Shown: positions 52,836-64,000, counted from the first letter of the stretch. The stretch: 64,000 nucleotides of DNA from Acanthornis magna (GCA_036785705.1 JAWUZG010000004.1:10698501-10762500); one strand, 5' to 3'. The notes: generated by a model from the letters alone, not told the origin. Numbers and translations: made by a program.

Positions 52836-55828
52836 CTCAAACTAGATCCTAGAGGCATAATTAAGAAAATGGGATAAACATGAGCAGTGAAAAAAGTGAC
52901 TGTTAAGGTAAAGCCTCTAAGACAACTGTGTTCTATTAGTTTGTTGAACAACAGAATAAATTCTCTAGAAGGGAAGGAATTTTGCAGCACTAGAGTTAGT
53001 TAAAGTGAGACTGGAGAAAATACTTGTGTGATAATTTGTTGAAGAAACTTACTAGCTGACCTGATAAATCTCTCCCCTTTTCTAATATTTGTCTCTATGG
53101 AAGGATAATCATAATTAATACCTATGTATAATTTTTTTTTTATTGCTCTAAATTAATGTAACTGTGTTGTTGACTATGTGCATGCTTTTCTTTATTCCAT
53201 TTAATAATACCTATTTAGCTTAAGCATTGTCTTTTTTCCTAACAATGTCAGCAATATTCTGTTGCATCTGCATTTATGTAATATTTGATTAAGCAAGATG
53301 GAAAGACTCCTTGACCCAAGGAAGTTAAGAAGATAGTAACAAAGGCATATGCATCAGTAAAGAATACATGGGAATTAAATATTCTGCAAGTCAATAGGAC
53401 AAACATTATAAGGTACTATAGGTTTGAACAACTATTATTTTCATGCTTAGCAACCTGTTCATTATTATAATGTGAAAAACAGATAAAACAGTGCAAATTA
53501 ATACACCTAGAGCAATATTATATAACTATGTTTAACAGATATACATATATATTATTTTTTGGAAAACTGGTCATTCATCTTTGTGCCCAGTATCAGTTTG
53601 GAATATATAAGTAATTGTTTCTATAGTAGTTTTCAGTACTAATGAGATTACTTGTTTTTGTCTTATCAGAATTAGATTTTAAGACCTTCTTTCAAAAAAG
53701 GCAATGACATGGAGCTAAACAAGTCGTTCTTTTACATCTGAAACAGCTGTGAAGTAAAGAGTGCAGCATATGGTACCTCACGTTCAAGACTGTATGAGAC
53801 TTACCTGCTTTTCTATCACAATGCCTTTTATTAATGGAATTTTAAAAAAAAAAAAAACCAACAACAATTAAAGTGTGGGTTTATTTCTTCTCTTTATTTC
53901 TCTTCTTCTTCAAGCCTGAAATTTCTGTATGGTTATAATCTGGAAAATAGTCTGACATATCATAGCACATGATTTTGATTAATCTGGTTGTTTATCTTAG
54001 CTATTTCTAAGGACCAGATTGCAAACTGGTTTTTATTGCAATTCATTCTTATTGGCTCAAGCATTTCTGTAAGAGTATAGGTTGTCTCTTGAGAAGAAGA
54101 CCAGTGTAGAACTGGAAGTAAAGGATAACCTGTATTTATGTTAGTCTTTGTGGGTGCTGCAGCTTAGTGGTCCTGCTCTTTAATGACTTGTATTAATGAA
54201 GTCCAGAGCAAGGTTCCCACTGCCTTTATAAGTCACAGGATTTATTAGGCCCTGAATATTTAAAGGATCATTTCTCTCTAAGTGAAGAGACTACTTCAGC
54301 TTCTTTTGTTTCTGGTAAGTAGTGATATGCTAGCTACTATTTGACTTTCAAAATTTTACTGAGTAGTGAATAGATGGTTACCCAAATATATGGTTGGGGT
54401 TTTTTTGTTTTTTTTTTTTTTTTTCCTATTTATTACAGGAAGAAATGTGTGGTGTATTTGCTACTGAAAGTATGCCTTGTATTAATAATTTCGTTCTTGT
54501 ACCAAAACTGCCTGTGTGATTGCGTTAAACTTTGAACCTTGGTCACAACTGCATTCCAAATCCAAATCCTGTTTTTCCAAGGATTTCAACATATGAAAAT
54601 TGCCTTTCTTCCTTGAATATATCTTCAGTACACTTACTTTATAGTTATTGATCTAAGCCTAAATAAAAAAAAAAAAACAGAACTACTCATACTACTTTTA
54701 TGTGTAATTAATCTTTGCATAATAGCTGGCTATATGACACAATACTATAGCTAAATATGGAGTAGAGACTAGACAAGGTAGAATCTTGCTAGTCTCTAAA
54801 AAAGAGAAAAATTATGCCAGAGTGATTTTTGCCTTTTTTCTTTTATATATTTGTAACCTTCCCAGTACTTTTCCCTACACTTTTCCCCAGCTGGAAAGAC
54901 CAAACACATTCCAGAGCTCCCAGCCCAGTGGGGCACAAGGCCCCTATACTGTCTTGGATCTTTCTAGGAATTAAGGTCTTTGAGACACATTTTCATAAAC
55001 AAGTACAGCTAGTACCAAGGGTGGGGGGCTCCACAGAAGAGGTTTGATCTCGGGGAATTGCATCACCACTTGTCCTCCTAATTGGTACTTTTTATTAACT
55101 ATGCTATTTTCCTAAAACCTATAAAACTGTATTCACCCGTGTGGGGGTAGGCTTTTGTGGACGTTCTTCCATAACTGCTGCTAGAGCTCAAATAAAGATC
55201 CATTTTTGTATTACGTCCTATACAAAAATTATCTGGACTTTCATTTCCAGGCCGAAAAAGGCAACACATTAACCAAATAAAGAAGATACACAAGATAGAT
55301 TGCAACATTCACTAAGTTAAACCCCTTTAAAATCTTCTTTCTGACTTTTTTTCTTAATTTCCTTTTATTTTACATTGCTTTATGTAAAATTAGGCATTTA
55401 GTGACAATGGCCTGATAGTATCAGAATATTTTGTAGTTCGCAGACAAGCTCCTGGACAGGAAGAAATATGGAATTTCAGGAACTGTTCAATTAATCCACT
55501 TTTAAAATTACCTAGACAGGCCAGCATTTCCTCAGAAAATAATTCAGTATTTAGGAGACAGTTGTGCTAAAATACATAAGATTTATGTAGTGTGCCACCA
55601 TCACAAAGGCCTGTTTCTGAAAACAGCTGAGACAAACAAGCTACCTTTATTTATAGGCTAAACTATAATTTTTCATTATACAAACAGTATCTTTCAATTT
55701 ATCAGAATATTAGTCTTACATTTATTATTTTAATAATTGCCAGAATTATTACAAAAATATACACAAGCCACGTTTATCAAAAAACCAAGGAATTGTCAAA
55801 TCAGTCTTCTGTAATGGTGAGCTCTTCA
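52836..55828. other. AT-rich non-coding stretch
   Basis: No gene or transposon is recognised. It contains T and A homopolymer runs at about 54401-54424 and 54665-54677. Confidence 0.6.
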
Positions 55829-55867
55829 GAAAAAAAAAGAAAAAAGAGACAGAAAGAGAAAGAGAAA

Positions 55868-55900
<33 letters not shown>

Positions 55901-55918
55901 AGAAAGAAAGAAAGAAAG
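55829..55918. repeat. Polypurine (GA/GAAA)n tract
   Basis: About 90 bases of A and G, interrupted by a single C at 55850. It passes from GAAAGA words to (GA)n and then (GAAA)n. Homopurine tracts of this length can form triplex DNA. Confidence 0.95.
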
Positions 55919-57990
55919 GCCACCTGATCTATGTGCAAATAAAGATATCTACTCCTTTCTTTTTCCTAAACAGTATTTTTTGCTTTCACTTTCAAATTAT
56001 CAATATACTAGAAAATATAATTTCTTCTTTCATACTCTTAATTATCAAGAGATAATAAGGAGCAGAGAAAAATAAGAGGGAAAAACAAAAATATAAAAAT
56101 AAATAAATATGTGATGCCATAGCTATTAATTATATTTGAATATATGGCATGAAAAGAGGAAAGTGATAATAGGTAAGAGAAGCCTGTCTGAGTTCTACTT
56201 TATACAAACTGCGAAACTTAAAATGCCAAGTGGTTGAGGAATAATTCACCTAGAACAGTACATCTCAGCAAACATGAATGAGCAACACAGGAATGCAGAC
56301 AAGTGAAATTCAAAATTTTTCACTTGAAATCTCCTAGTAATATTTAAAACATAACTCCAGACTAAAATGGAAAATTGGAAAATTGTGCATCATACGAAAA
56401 GAAATGTGATGTGAAAATTTATGACATTGTAACTCACTTTCAAGAATTTAGAAATCAGTTTGCATGGAAATCAAATATACCACATTGCTTACACCAACAG
56501 AGAAACAACAGAACTAAGGGATCTTTTTTTTCCCAACAGGGAGATAATGGGACAGATGCAGCAGATTTCACAGGGATTCTTGCACAAGTGAAACAACTCA
56601 GGATACCTATTATTCATTATTTCAAGGATATTGCCTACACTTGAATTACATGTCAGGCTGATCATGCTGAAAACTGCTCTGACTACCTGTCTGAAAGGCA
56701 TCTGAGAAGGGTTTTGAGAGATGAAGTTTTAAAATGAAGTATGACAATTCAATCCATGATGTGTGATTCAGCGTTTGCTGAAATTTGGTCTGGAATTGTA
56801 CAGCTCAAATCTATATTCAAAATAATGTAACTTGATGTGACTGAAGCATTAGAAATTCCTGGAGAATATCTGGTATCCTTTCTCACATAAAACACAGCAC
56901 ATCCTACCTTATCTGTTATTAAGATTATTTTTAAATTATACTCTTTTTCACTAAAAATCTAAGTACCAGTTTGAAGGAATTTTAAAGGTGTTGCTTTTGT
57001 TCTTCTTAACTAGTGTGACAGAAGGTAATAAGCAACATGAAAACAGACAGTATAATAAAATAGAATTCATAATGTATTTATGTAATAACACAAAAGTTAG
57101 TAAACTTTTTCAAAATATGGAACTACAAGAAGAAAGAGAATATAAGACAAGATGAAATTTAGGAGATTTTCCTGTATTTCTTAGACTGGTTTTGTGGAGA
57201 AAAGGCATCAAAGTGTTTATTAGAACACAATTGATAGGAAATTATTATTGTAAGAAAAAATATTTCTAAAAATTTCATAATTATTTAATTTAATACCTAT
57301 TTTAATATTTTTGCAACCCTATTTAATAATTATATCTTTGGTTTGCTTGATTTTAAAGTGTCTTGCATTACATTCACTTTCTCCTCTTTCAGGGGCCTTT
57401 CTCTGCTCAAGGCACTGACATAGAGGTCTGGGCGCTTTCGATTATCTAATCGGCAGACACTGGTTGGAGTCAAGTTTGCTTAGCTTTGAGGGCTCAGACT
57501 GGAATAATCCATAGGATAATACATTCCCAAACCTTTTTCTTCAGAAAGCTATAGTCCCAAAATGGGCACATATATTTTAGGTGGAGAAAACAGTGCACTA
57601 TGCATACAGTTATTACTGAATATATGTTTGTGATGTGTTGGCCTTGGCAGCTTCCAGCTGCCCACCCATTCACTCTCTCACTCCTGCCTCTCAAGAGAGC
57701 AAGGGAAGAAAATGACAGGAAAAAGCTTTTGGACAAAGACAAGGAGATCACTTGACAATTACAATCACAGGCAGCACAGACAACTTGGCAAAGGTTAATT
57801 TAATTTATTTTCAATTAAAATATATTTGAATACTCAGAAACAAAGACAAAACCTAAAACACCTTCCTCCCACTGCAGAGTCAACTTTATTCCTTTATTCT
57901 CCACTCATCTACTTCCACCTGACCTTTAGGATGCAAGGAGAATGGCAAATTGCTGTATCAGACCATAGTAGTTCCTCTCTGCTTCCTTTT
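55919..57990. other. AT-rich non-coding stretch
   Basis: Mostly unique AT-rich DNA. A GC-richer patch at about 57385-57495 is unexplained and may belong to the decayed retroviral region that follows. Confidence 0.55.
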
Positions 57991-58590
57991 TCCTGTGCTT
58001 TTCCCCTCTTCTAGTGTAGATCCTCCTCATGGGCTGCAGCCCTTCAGGAATAAATTGCTCCTGGGTGGGGTCCTGGGCAGTTCCTTCAGGGCATATCCAC
58101 TTGCACTGGCATGGTCCTTTGCACAGGCTGCATTGTAGATGTCTGCTCTACTCTGGTTCTCTCCACAGGCTGCAGGGAAATAGCTGCTCCACCATGGTCT
58201 CCTGTAGAAGCTCCAAGGGAATTCTGGTTCTTGCATCTGGAGCACCTCCTCCTGCTCCTTCTTCTCTCACCTTGGTACCTCCACTGCTTTTTAATCACTC
58301 CTCAGTGCCTGCGCATCATTTTGCCTTTTCTCCAGTGTTGTCCCCGAGGCGCCATCATCTCAGCTGATGTGGCTGCATCCCCTCCCAGCTTCCTCTTCTC
58401 CCCCTAGCCCATTTGCTAGTAGGGCAGTGTGAGAAGTCAAAAACACCTTGACTCTCTAAGCACTGTTCAGCAGTAACCAAAATATCCTTGTGTTATCAAC
58501 ACTTTTCAGGAAAAATCCAAAACATAACACCATACAAGTTAATATGGAAACAATTAACTATATGTCCCAACTGAACCAATACATTTGGCT
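57991..58590 (-). mobile_element. LTR-like terminal region of an ERVL-type relic
   Basis: Two linked parts can be seen. The higher part (about 58420-58590) resembles, in antisense, the start of avian ERVL-type LTRs (blocks AAAAACACCTTGACTCT, TGTGTTATCAACACTTTTCA and AACATAACACCATACAAG). The lower part (about 58020-58410) has repeated GGCTGCAG words and the CTGGAGCACCTCCTCCTGCT block shared with 24.08-24.46 kb. With pol at 59.3-59.7 kb on the minus strand, this is where the 3' LTR should lie. Short frames on both strands are shadows. The boundaries are approximate. Family assignment is from recognition, not alignment. Confidence 0.65.
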
Positions 58591-60950
58591 TAGCATGTGT
58601 GGAGGTACATAATTTCCACTTTAAAACACCTTGCATTTTCCCATCCTTACAGTTGGTCCTTGGACACTCTGGTAATCTGACAATAAGAGCAGTGCCCTGT
58701 CATCTCTTCAGCTTCTGTCTGTATTCAATGGGCAGCTAAAAGTAGTATTTAAATAGGGGTGTAATTTTGAGTTGGTGTAGAGAGGTGTTGAGAATATCCC
58801 CAAGGAGGATTGCATTCCATTCCCTCATTGCCAGAAGCTCCAAGAGGTCCAGTACCATCATATATACAGAGTTTAAAATTTAAAAGCTTTATCAGTCAAT
58901 ACAAGCCCCAAAGCATGTAAGGCAGCCTGTCTGGTGTAAAGTTGATTTTTTCCTTTACCCAAAATTTTAGTTAGGACTATTTCCCACATATATGATATAA
59001 TAGCCACAAGATCTCTGGAAAATGAGGAGAAATTGTCTCCCATAATCCAGAATTCCAACAAAGTTCTTTTATTTTTTGTATTCAGATATATGTAAGAGAG
59101 TTTGGCCACTTCAGGCACCATGTGTCAGGGTTTCTGACATAATTTCTGTAGTGGGCCCTCGTATTATGTTTTGGGATAATATCTAATAATCTTTTCAGAT
59201 TGATCACCCATCTATGTTTTTCATGATGTCTAAAATATTGCTGTGAGTTTCTCTGACTTACTGCTCAGTGAGCCCAGTAATGATAGTAAGATCCATGTAA
59301 TGGAAAAATTTACAATCTGGAGAGATGTTATTATTCTCCAGATGTTGTGCCACTAGCCTGTGGCAGATAGTAGGGCTATGCAAAAGCCCCTGAGTCAGGA
59401 CAGCAAAAGTATATTGTAGTCCTTCCCAAGAAAAGTCAAATAGTTCCTGGGATTCTGAAGTAATGGATATGCTAAAGAAAGCACGAGTCATATCAGTCAC
59501 AGCATGCCACGTTGGAGCTTCTCTCTCAATACTTTCGAACAGTGTCAATACATTTGGGACAATTGCAGCCATGGGAGAGGCTGCTTTATTTATTAGCTGG
59601 AAATCTACCATCATGTGTCAGCAACCACCTGGCTTCTTTAGGGGCCAAATAGGACTATTAAGGGGAGAGTGGTGTGGCAGATAATAGCCATCTCCAACAA
59701 TACTTGGGTGACTGATACTGTTTCAAGGCTGGTGGGTTTGGAGGTGGCAGTAAAACCACTGATTCGCTAAAGTACTTAACCCACCAAAATAACCTGAATT
59801 CTAAAGGAATATTTTACACCTAAGGTAAAGAAGATTTTACACATCAAAGTGTTATCCTTTATGATTTATCTAGGAACTTGAGTCATGCTTATTCAGGTAA
59901 CAAAAGCTTTTTCAGATGTAGGATTAGGTAGATTTCATGGGCCGGCACTTCAGTACCACCAAATGAGTGTTTGTATAAGGTCACTGTGTGGGTAAGGAAA
60001 AGGATTCCTGTGAATCTCAATTACTTCAACATAGTAGGTAAGAGAGATCTGTTGCCAGGGCTTTTTTCCCATTTTCCTAGATAACTAGTGGGATTTATTC
60101 TCGATGATCCTCCTGTCTCACTCCATTCCCCTTGCACATCATGAGGTTTTGCCACGCCTGAATGATTCTGATGTTGACTTGGATATTGTTTTTAAAGGAC
60201 AATGGAGATTAAATCCTGAGTGAATTTGACTGGGAGGATTCTTTCTCCTCCTCCTCCTGACTAGCAAAAGAAGCCAAGGGTATTACTACATAAATAGTAC
60301 ACATCTTTTGATGGCGCCTTTTTCTTTTCCCTGGAGAGTTCCCAATTACGCAAAACTATGCCCTTAGTATAAGAAGGATATCTGTAAATAAATGGGACTG
60401 CATGACCGAGGTGAATAAAAAATTTTAGGTGTATATTCATGTAACCAAAAATATTACTGTAAAAGCTTATGCCCCAGAACAGCTGGCAAAAATAAAGAGA
60501 CTTTTGTCAGGAACACTTAGAATGGGTATCTTTTGCTAGGCAAGTCACCTTTTAGAAAATTAATTATTTGTTTTTGCTAGTCTACTAACTCCCATTGATT
60601 TGTCACCACTCTTTCAACTGCAGTTATAGGTGACTGGTTTTCAAACAGTCGTCTCTTTATAAGAAGGTGATAATTTCCCTAAAGGCATAAAAATAGCTTT
60701 ATTTAATTGAAAATTAGAGATTTAGCAATGCAAAGAAGTCTTGGTTTTTTGCTCTTACATTTCAATGATGATATGGATCCCTTTAAGACCCTGCTCATAA
60801 AAGCTTTTCAATTAATTTCGAGAGTCAAAGAACCTTTGAACAGGTCCATTTGCCTTCCCACATACAAAGTAGCAGCCTTTTCAAACCAAACTTCCAAATT
60901 TCTTGTAAACTGACTTGAAAGGGCATCTTCTGTGGTAAATCATTGTTTTG
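58591..60950 (-). mobile_element. Decayed internal region of an ERVL-type provirus
   Basis: The reverse-transcriptase relic at 59258-59690 fixes both identity and strand. Only about 0.7 kb separates it from the LTR-like sequence, so most of the RNase H and integrase region has been lost. Upstream, a KQYQ word is visible in a shifted frame near 59730, consistent with the start of the RT domain. Beyond that (59800-60950) the sequence is GC-intermediate with several short open pieces but no domain I can name. Gag and protease remnants would be expected there. The 5' LTR is not recognised. The region ends close to an unrelated solo LTR in the opposite orientation. Confidence 0.65.
59258..59690 (-). 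pseudogene. ERVL-type retroviral pol (reverse transcriptase) relic
   Basis: Reverse transcriptase copies viral RNA into DNA before integration. Here only the fingers and palm remain. Reading the minus strand, NSPIWPLKKPGGC (about 59665-59627) is followed by a stop codon. An open stretch of 118 codons then runs from 59614 to 59258. It contains a VDF block, the first catalytic-site region VTDMTRAFFSI with its aspartate preserved, the TWHAV-type lead-in, a FSWEGLQYTFAVLTQG block and SPTICHRLVAQ. At the second catalytic site the sequence is FHYMDLTII, where the family has Y-x-D-D, so one of the paired aspartates is replaced by leucine. The pattern fits the class III (ERVL) group better than gamma- or betaretroviruses. 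The protein cannot be active, and the stop and missing domains confirm a relic. Confidence 0.85.
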
Positions 60951-61007
60951 TCCTGCAACTTCTTTAGATTTTGAGCCTGTCAACCAGAAAGAAAGAAGAA
61001 ATCAAAT

Positions 61008-61013
61008 GTGGCT
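61008..61013. repeat. Left target-site duplication of the solo LTR
   Basis: GTGGCT, identical to 61550-61555 and immediately outside the TG...CA ends of the LTR. Confidence 0.88.
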
Positions 61014-61245
61014 TGTGGCGGTCCGCCCCTCTGCCTCCCAGGCTGACGCTTGCTTGCAGGGTCGAGCCTTGCCTGGGCGGGAGCTGGGGAGTGAGATTCT
61101 GGGTCCGCCCTGTGCGGTCTCCGCCTCCCAGGCCGGCTCTGACTAAGGGGGGGGGGTTGGACCCGCCCTGGGGGATGGGAAAAGGCGTGCCCAGGGCTCA
61201 AGATCCGCCCATCCCTCCAGACCTTTCTGTGCCATTATGTTTAGG

Positions 61246-61334
61246 ATTGGTTCATTTGAATTGTACTCCACCCTCTCATACAACGATTGGTTCTGTTTGC
61301 TTGTACCCGCCCTCTCCCTCCTCCCCTATTGGTT
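61246..61334 (+). promoter_or_regulatory. Repeated CCAAT-box units in the LTR U3
   Basis: About 40-bp units each begin with ATTGGTT. Two of them also share a TTGTAC word followed by C and CCCTCTC. Spacing is 40 and 42 bases. CCAAT factors such as NF-Y bind this core in many retroviral U3 promoters, but binding here is inferred. Confidence 0.7.
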
Positions 61335-61491
61335 GTCCTTCCCCGTACTTAACCGGCTGCACCCTGCAGTCGGTGCCTTCTTCTTTCTGGTACCCTTCGT
61401 GGGTGCAGGGGAGACGGTCGGCCCTCTCCCTGCTCTCCCTCCCGACCACCCTCACCCCTTACCCTGATGAAGGAGAGCTTGGGGAGAGAAT

Positions 61492-61497
61492 AATAAA
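61492..61497 (+). terminator. LTR polyadenylation signal
   Basis: AATAAA lies 52 bases before the LTR end, followed by a CT-rich stretch. This position suits the R/U5 boundary. Confidence 0.8.
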
Positions 61498-61549
61498 CTC
61501 CTGCCACCCTTTACCTCATCAACCTCATTTTATTTATAAGACTACAACA

Positions 61550-61555
61550 GTGGCT
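61550..61555. repeat. Right target-site duplication of the solo LTR
   Basis: GTGGCT, a perfect copy of the left duplication. Confidence 0.88.
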
Positions 61556-64000
61556 TTTAGTTCAACTTCTAGGAAAAAACAAAAATAAAAAGAAAAAAGT
61601 AAGGAATGTTTCAATTATTATAAATACTTTGCAATTAATTTCACAGAAGTTATTGAACAACTATCAGGAACAATTTTTACTTACTACAAAACCAATAGTA
61701 AGGCTGAAATCAAATAATGTATAAAGTTAAAATTTTTAATGTATTTTTTTTTCAAAAGACAATGCAGAAGACACAAAGTTCAAAATATATATGGGATGAA
61801 AAAAACCCTGAAATCTGGAACTCATGGGAAGAAAATCTCAGATAAGTAACTATTTTCTCAGCTTCACAGAAAATATATTGTCATTCAGGTAAATGACACA
61901 GGAAATAACCGTAGTTCTATTCACAGAAAAGTAAAATATGGTCTGGAGACATTAAGTGAAAAGTACCAGTACCTTTTTGCTGAGGAACTGGACTCTGGAT
62001 GACTGTGTAACATGGGAAGCTTTAAGAATATTTGATTCTTTCACAAATCTGCACAGGAAAAGGAGGAAACATAATGCAACAGAGGTTATACCAGAAATGA
62101 CCTTAATACCTATGACCAACAAAGGTGAGCTTTATATAGTTTTTACTTATTTATTAATTTTTAATTTTATTCTGCTTTGAAAATGACTTTAGATTAAATG
62201 TATTTGTTTGTGGGTAGACTAAGCTAATCATAATTTTCTAATACTGATATAAACTTTGTTTCTGCAATCTGATTGAAAAAATATTTATTTTGAAACCATC
62301 ATACACTGCTGTCAACTGTTCTTTTATTATTATGATAGTAAAATAGTGTTTATTAGATGAATGACAAGAGTTGCATTCCTCCCCAGGATATCTTTCAAGG
62401 TGCTGTTTGTTGCCTCTAACCCACTTGGACTGAAACAAAGTTTCGGAATATAATATTATTAATGTATATTTTTTCTCCTGTAAAATTTTATTCCTGATGA
62501 AAACTATCATATATATTGCCTATTCATAAATATTAATCTTTAAATTAATGTCTTTTAAAAATGCATAACACGAACTTGGACATTTATAATGTAATCAGAA
62601 GGAATTCTCTTGGTAGGCATGTTCTGTTCAATCTTTCTTTTGAAATAAACTCAACATATTGAACACTGCACAACAATTTACAATCTGGAATGGTCAAAAT
62701 TGTGGCTGACCACTGGGGACTTGCAATGCAATACGAACTGTCTCCTGACTGGCAAACTCCATTTAATTTCTCTCCTCTTCCCTAGGAATAAATGTTCCAA
62801 TACTTCTAACTTGTGACCTTAGGGAGTAACTTACCTGAAAGTCAAAGTTAAAGGAGGTAGTAATTCAAAGGAGCTTAGTTACTGCAGCAGATTTGTAACC
62901 CAATGTGATGGGCAAAGAAATGAATTCAGGTGTAATTAGGAAGATGAGATAGAAAATCCTCTAGCAAAAGAAAACTGAAAATCACACATAGGAAAAGATA
63001 GATATAGCAATTTAAAAGTTATTGGAAATCATATTCTCTATTAGCTATTTTGAGCTGGGGCACATTTCTCAATTTCCCTTGGCAAAAATGTTCTTTCTTG
63101 TATAAATAATAAATATTCATTGGAGCACCAACTTGAAACCATTTCATTAAACTCATGTTCAGCATCTCCTTCTTCAACTCACGTTTAACTATCTCCTTAA
63201 TTTCTGTGATAGGTTGCACACATGTCTAAAATTGGAAAAAATAAAGTGTCTGTGCCTTTCACTGTTATTAAATGTGATTGGAAGCTACAGTAAACAAAAT
63301 TATCTGTTCCTTATAGATAAACTGAAATGATTGTTAGTTAATATTAGAAACCCAATCCCAACACAACAACAAAAAAATAAACCCCCACAACCAACCCATA
63401 AAAACTAGGAGTTATTTCTGTGTTTTTTAAATATCTAAGAAAAAAGAACCTCTAGGATTAGCCTATATTAAAATGTACTCAATGGCAAAGACTATTCCTA
63501 AAAGAATATTATATTTGATTATTTAACCAATTTGTTTTTGTATTCATTTTCAGTGCTCCTTACTTTCCTTACTCTCTTCAAATTTTGATGGTAAATTTCC
63601 AGCATTTCCACCACTGACAGTGAAGAATTCACATTACCAAAATAATTACAAATCACAGGAGAGAAGGAAAAGGAGTAATCCACCCATTATTAAGGAAAAT
63701 TTCACAAGAAATGACAGGTGACCTGATATGCCGGGTGCTGCATTCTTGGTAGCAGAAGACAACAAGAATGATTATGCTCATTGGTGTCCTTATAACATTG
63801 GGTTAATGCCTTACTTGGAGAGCAGAGGACACCTCTGTCTTGTTAAGTCCCACTACACAGTAACTACAGCTTCTTTAAGTATCATGTACTCCACTGTAAA
63901 ACTGAAAGTCAGAAGTTCACTTCCACGAGGCTGTATTCTCCACGGTGTTAGCCAATTCAGAGCATGATTCAGATGTCATCAGTATTTCCGATGCCCACCA
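61556..64000. other. AT-rich non-coding stretch to the window end
   Basis: Unique AT-rich DNA. None of the short frames (for example 62238-62510 minus, 63728-63967 plus) shows a domain, and no transposon is recognised. Confidence 0.6.

Larger units (their letters stand above)
61014..61549 (+). mobile_element. Solo LTR, class II-like endogenous retrovirus
   Basis: A 536-bp, GC-rich block starts TGTGGCGG and ends CTACAACA, flanked by an exact 6-bp duplication GTGGCT. The plus orientation comes from the order of its signals. The U3 is GC-rich with repeated GGTCCGCCC-like words (about 61019, 61109, 61203) and a duplicated CGCCTCCCAGG-type block. It also has three ATTGGTT (inverted CCAAT) boxes at 61246-61252, 61286-61292 and 61328-61334. 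A TATA-like TACTTAA follows at about 61345, and a polyadenylation signal AATAAA at 61492-61497. No primer-binding site or coding region follows, so the provirus has been reduced to one LTR by recombination. Six-base duplications are typical of alpha- and betaretrovirus-like elements, so the class is inferred. Open frames within it on both strands, including a 205-codon one, are by-products of base composition. Confidence 0.9.

Noticed and set aside
58027..58407. Several overlapping frames of 70-112 codons on both strands
   Set aside because: They fall in the LTR-like part of the ERVL relic and reflect GC-rich low-complexity sequence.
59123..59139. TGTCAG...CTGACA as an LTR end
   Set aside because: Six-base arms only, and it lies inside the internal ERV region with no matching second end or duplication.
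60312..60318. TGGCGCC, the first seven bases of a lysine-tRNA primer-binding site
   Set aside because: The following bases do not continue the match, and the strand is opposite to the pol relic.
60971..61588. 205-codon plus frame, the longest in the window
   Set aside because: It lies almost wholly inside the GC-rich solo LTR, starts outside it, and shows no domain.

Overview
The window reads as a stretch of bird (avian) nuclear genome with no protein-coding gene I can support. The evidence for a bird is the repeat content. There are at least six fragments of CR1 LINEs in both orientations, one much older CR1-like tail of a kind also shared with other reptiles, an antisense relic of an ERVL-type endogenous retrovirus, and a solo LTR of a different, class II-like retrovirus with an intact 6-bp target duplication. 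I see no Alu, B1 or L1. The background is AT-rich, and the open reading frames are short, unordered and mostly explained by repeats or chance. It is most likely intergenic or inside a very long intron.

Layout. 1-10.4 kb is AT-rich unique sequence with a C-rich tract (about 2.05 kb), two GC-richer islands (3.2-3.5 and 4.4-4.7 kb) and a (CA)17 microsatellite. 10.4-22.5 kb holds the ancient CR1 tail (10.4 kb) and four younger CR1 copies (14.4, 16.3, 19.2 and 21.5 kb). The last copy has a second CR1 tail nested in it. 24.1-24.5 kb is an ERVL-related fragment. 24.5-43.6 kb is mostly unique, with a short CR1 (32.6 kb), a possible old LTR (32.9-33.2 kb), a G-rich tract (35.86 kb) and one copy of an unidentified 138-bp segment (35.3 kb). 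The second copy of that segment lies at 43.6 kb, directly beside another CR1. 45.6-48.3 kb holds a GC-richer block and two stretches that look like conserved regulatory DNA. One of these is a dense run of TAAT/ATTA homeodomain-type cores.

48.5-49.0 kb is a 460-bp (CCCTT)n array that turns into a CCCTAAC-bearing array. 49-57.9 kb is AT-rich with microsatellites and a 29-nt perfect hairpin. 58.0-60.95 kb is the ERVL-type relic on the minus strand: LTR-like end, a gap where most of pol has been lost, a reverse-transcriptase segment with a ruined catalytic motif, and shattered upstream sequence. 61.0-61.56 kb is the solo LTR on the plus strand, and the rest is unique AT-rich DNA.

No set of genes works together here. 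What can be read is a history of retroelement insertion, nesting and decay, plus a few sequence-structure and regulatory candidates. I did not find a convincing new biological system. The strongest leads are the 138-bp dispersed segment, the solo LTR with its repeated enhancer-like unit, the TAATTA-rich block and the CCCTT/CCCTAAC array.
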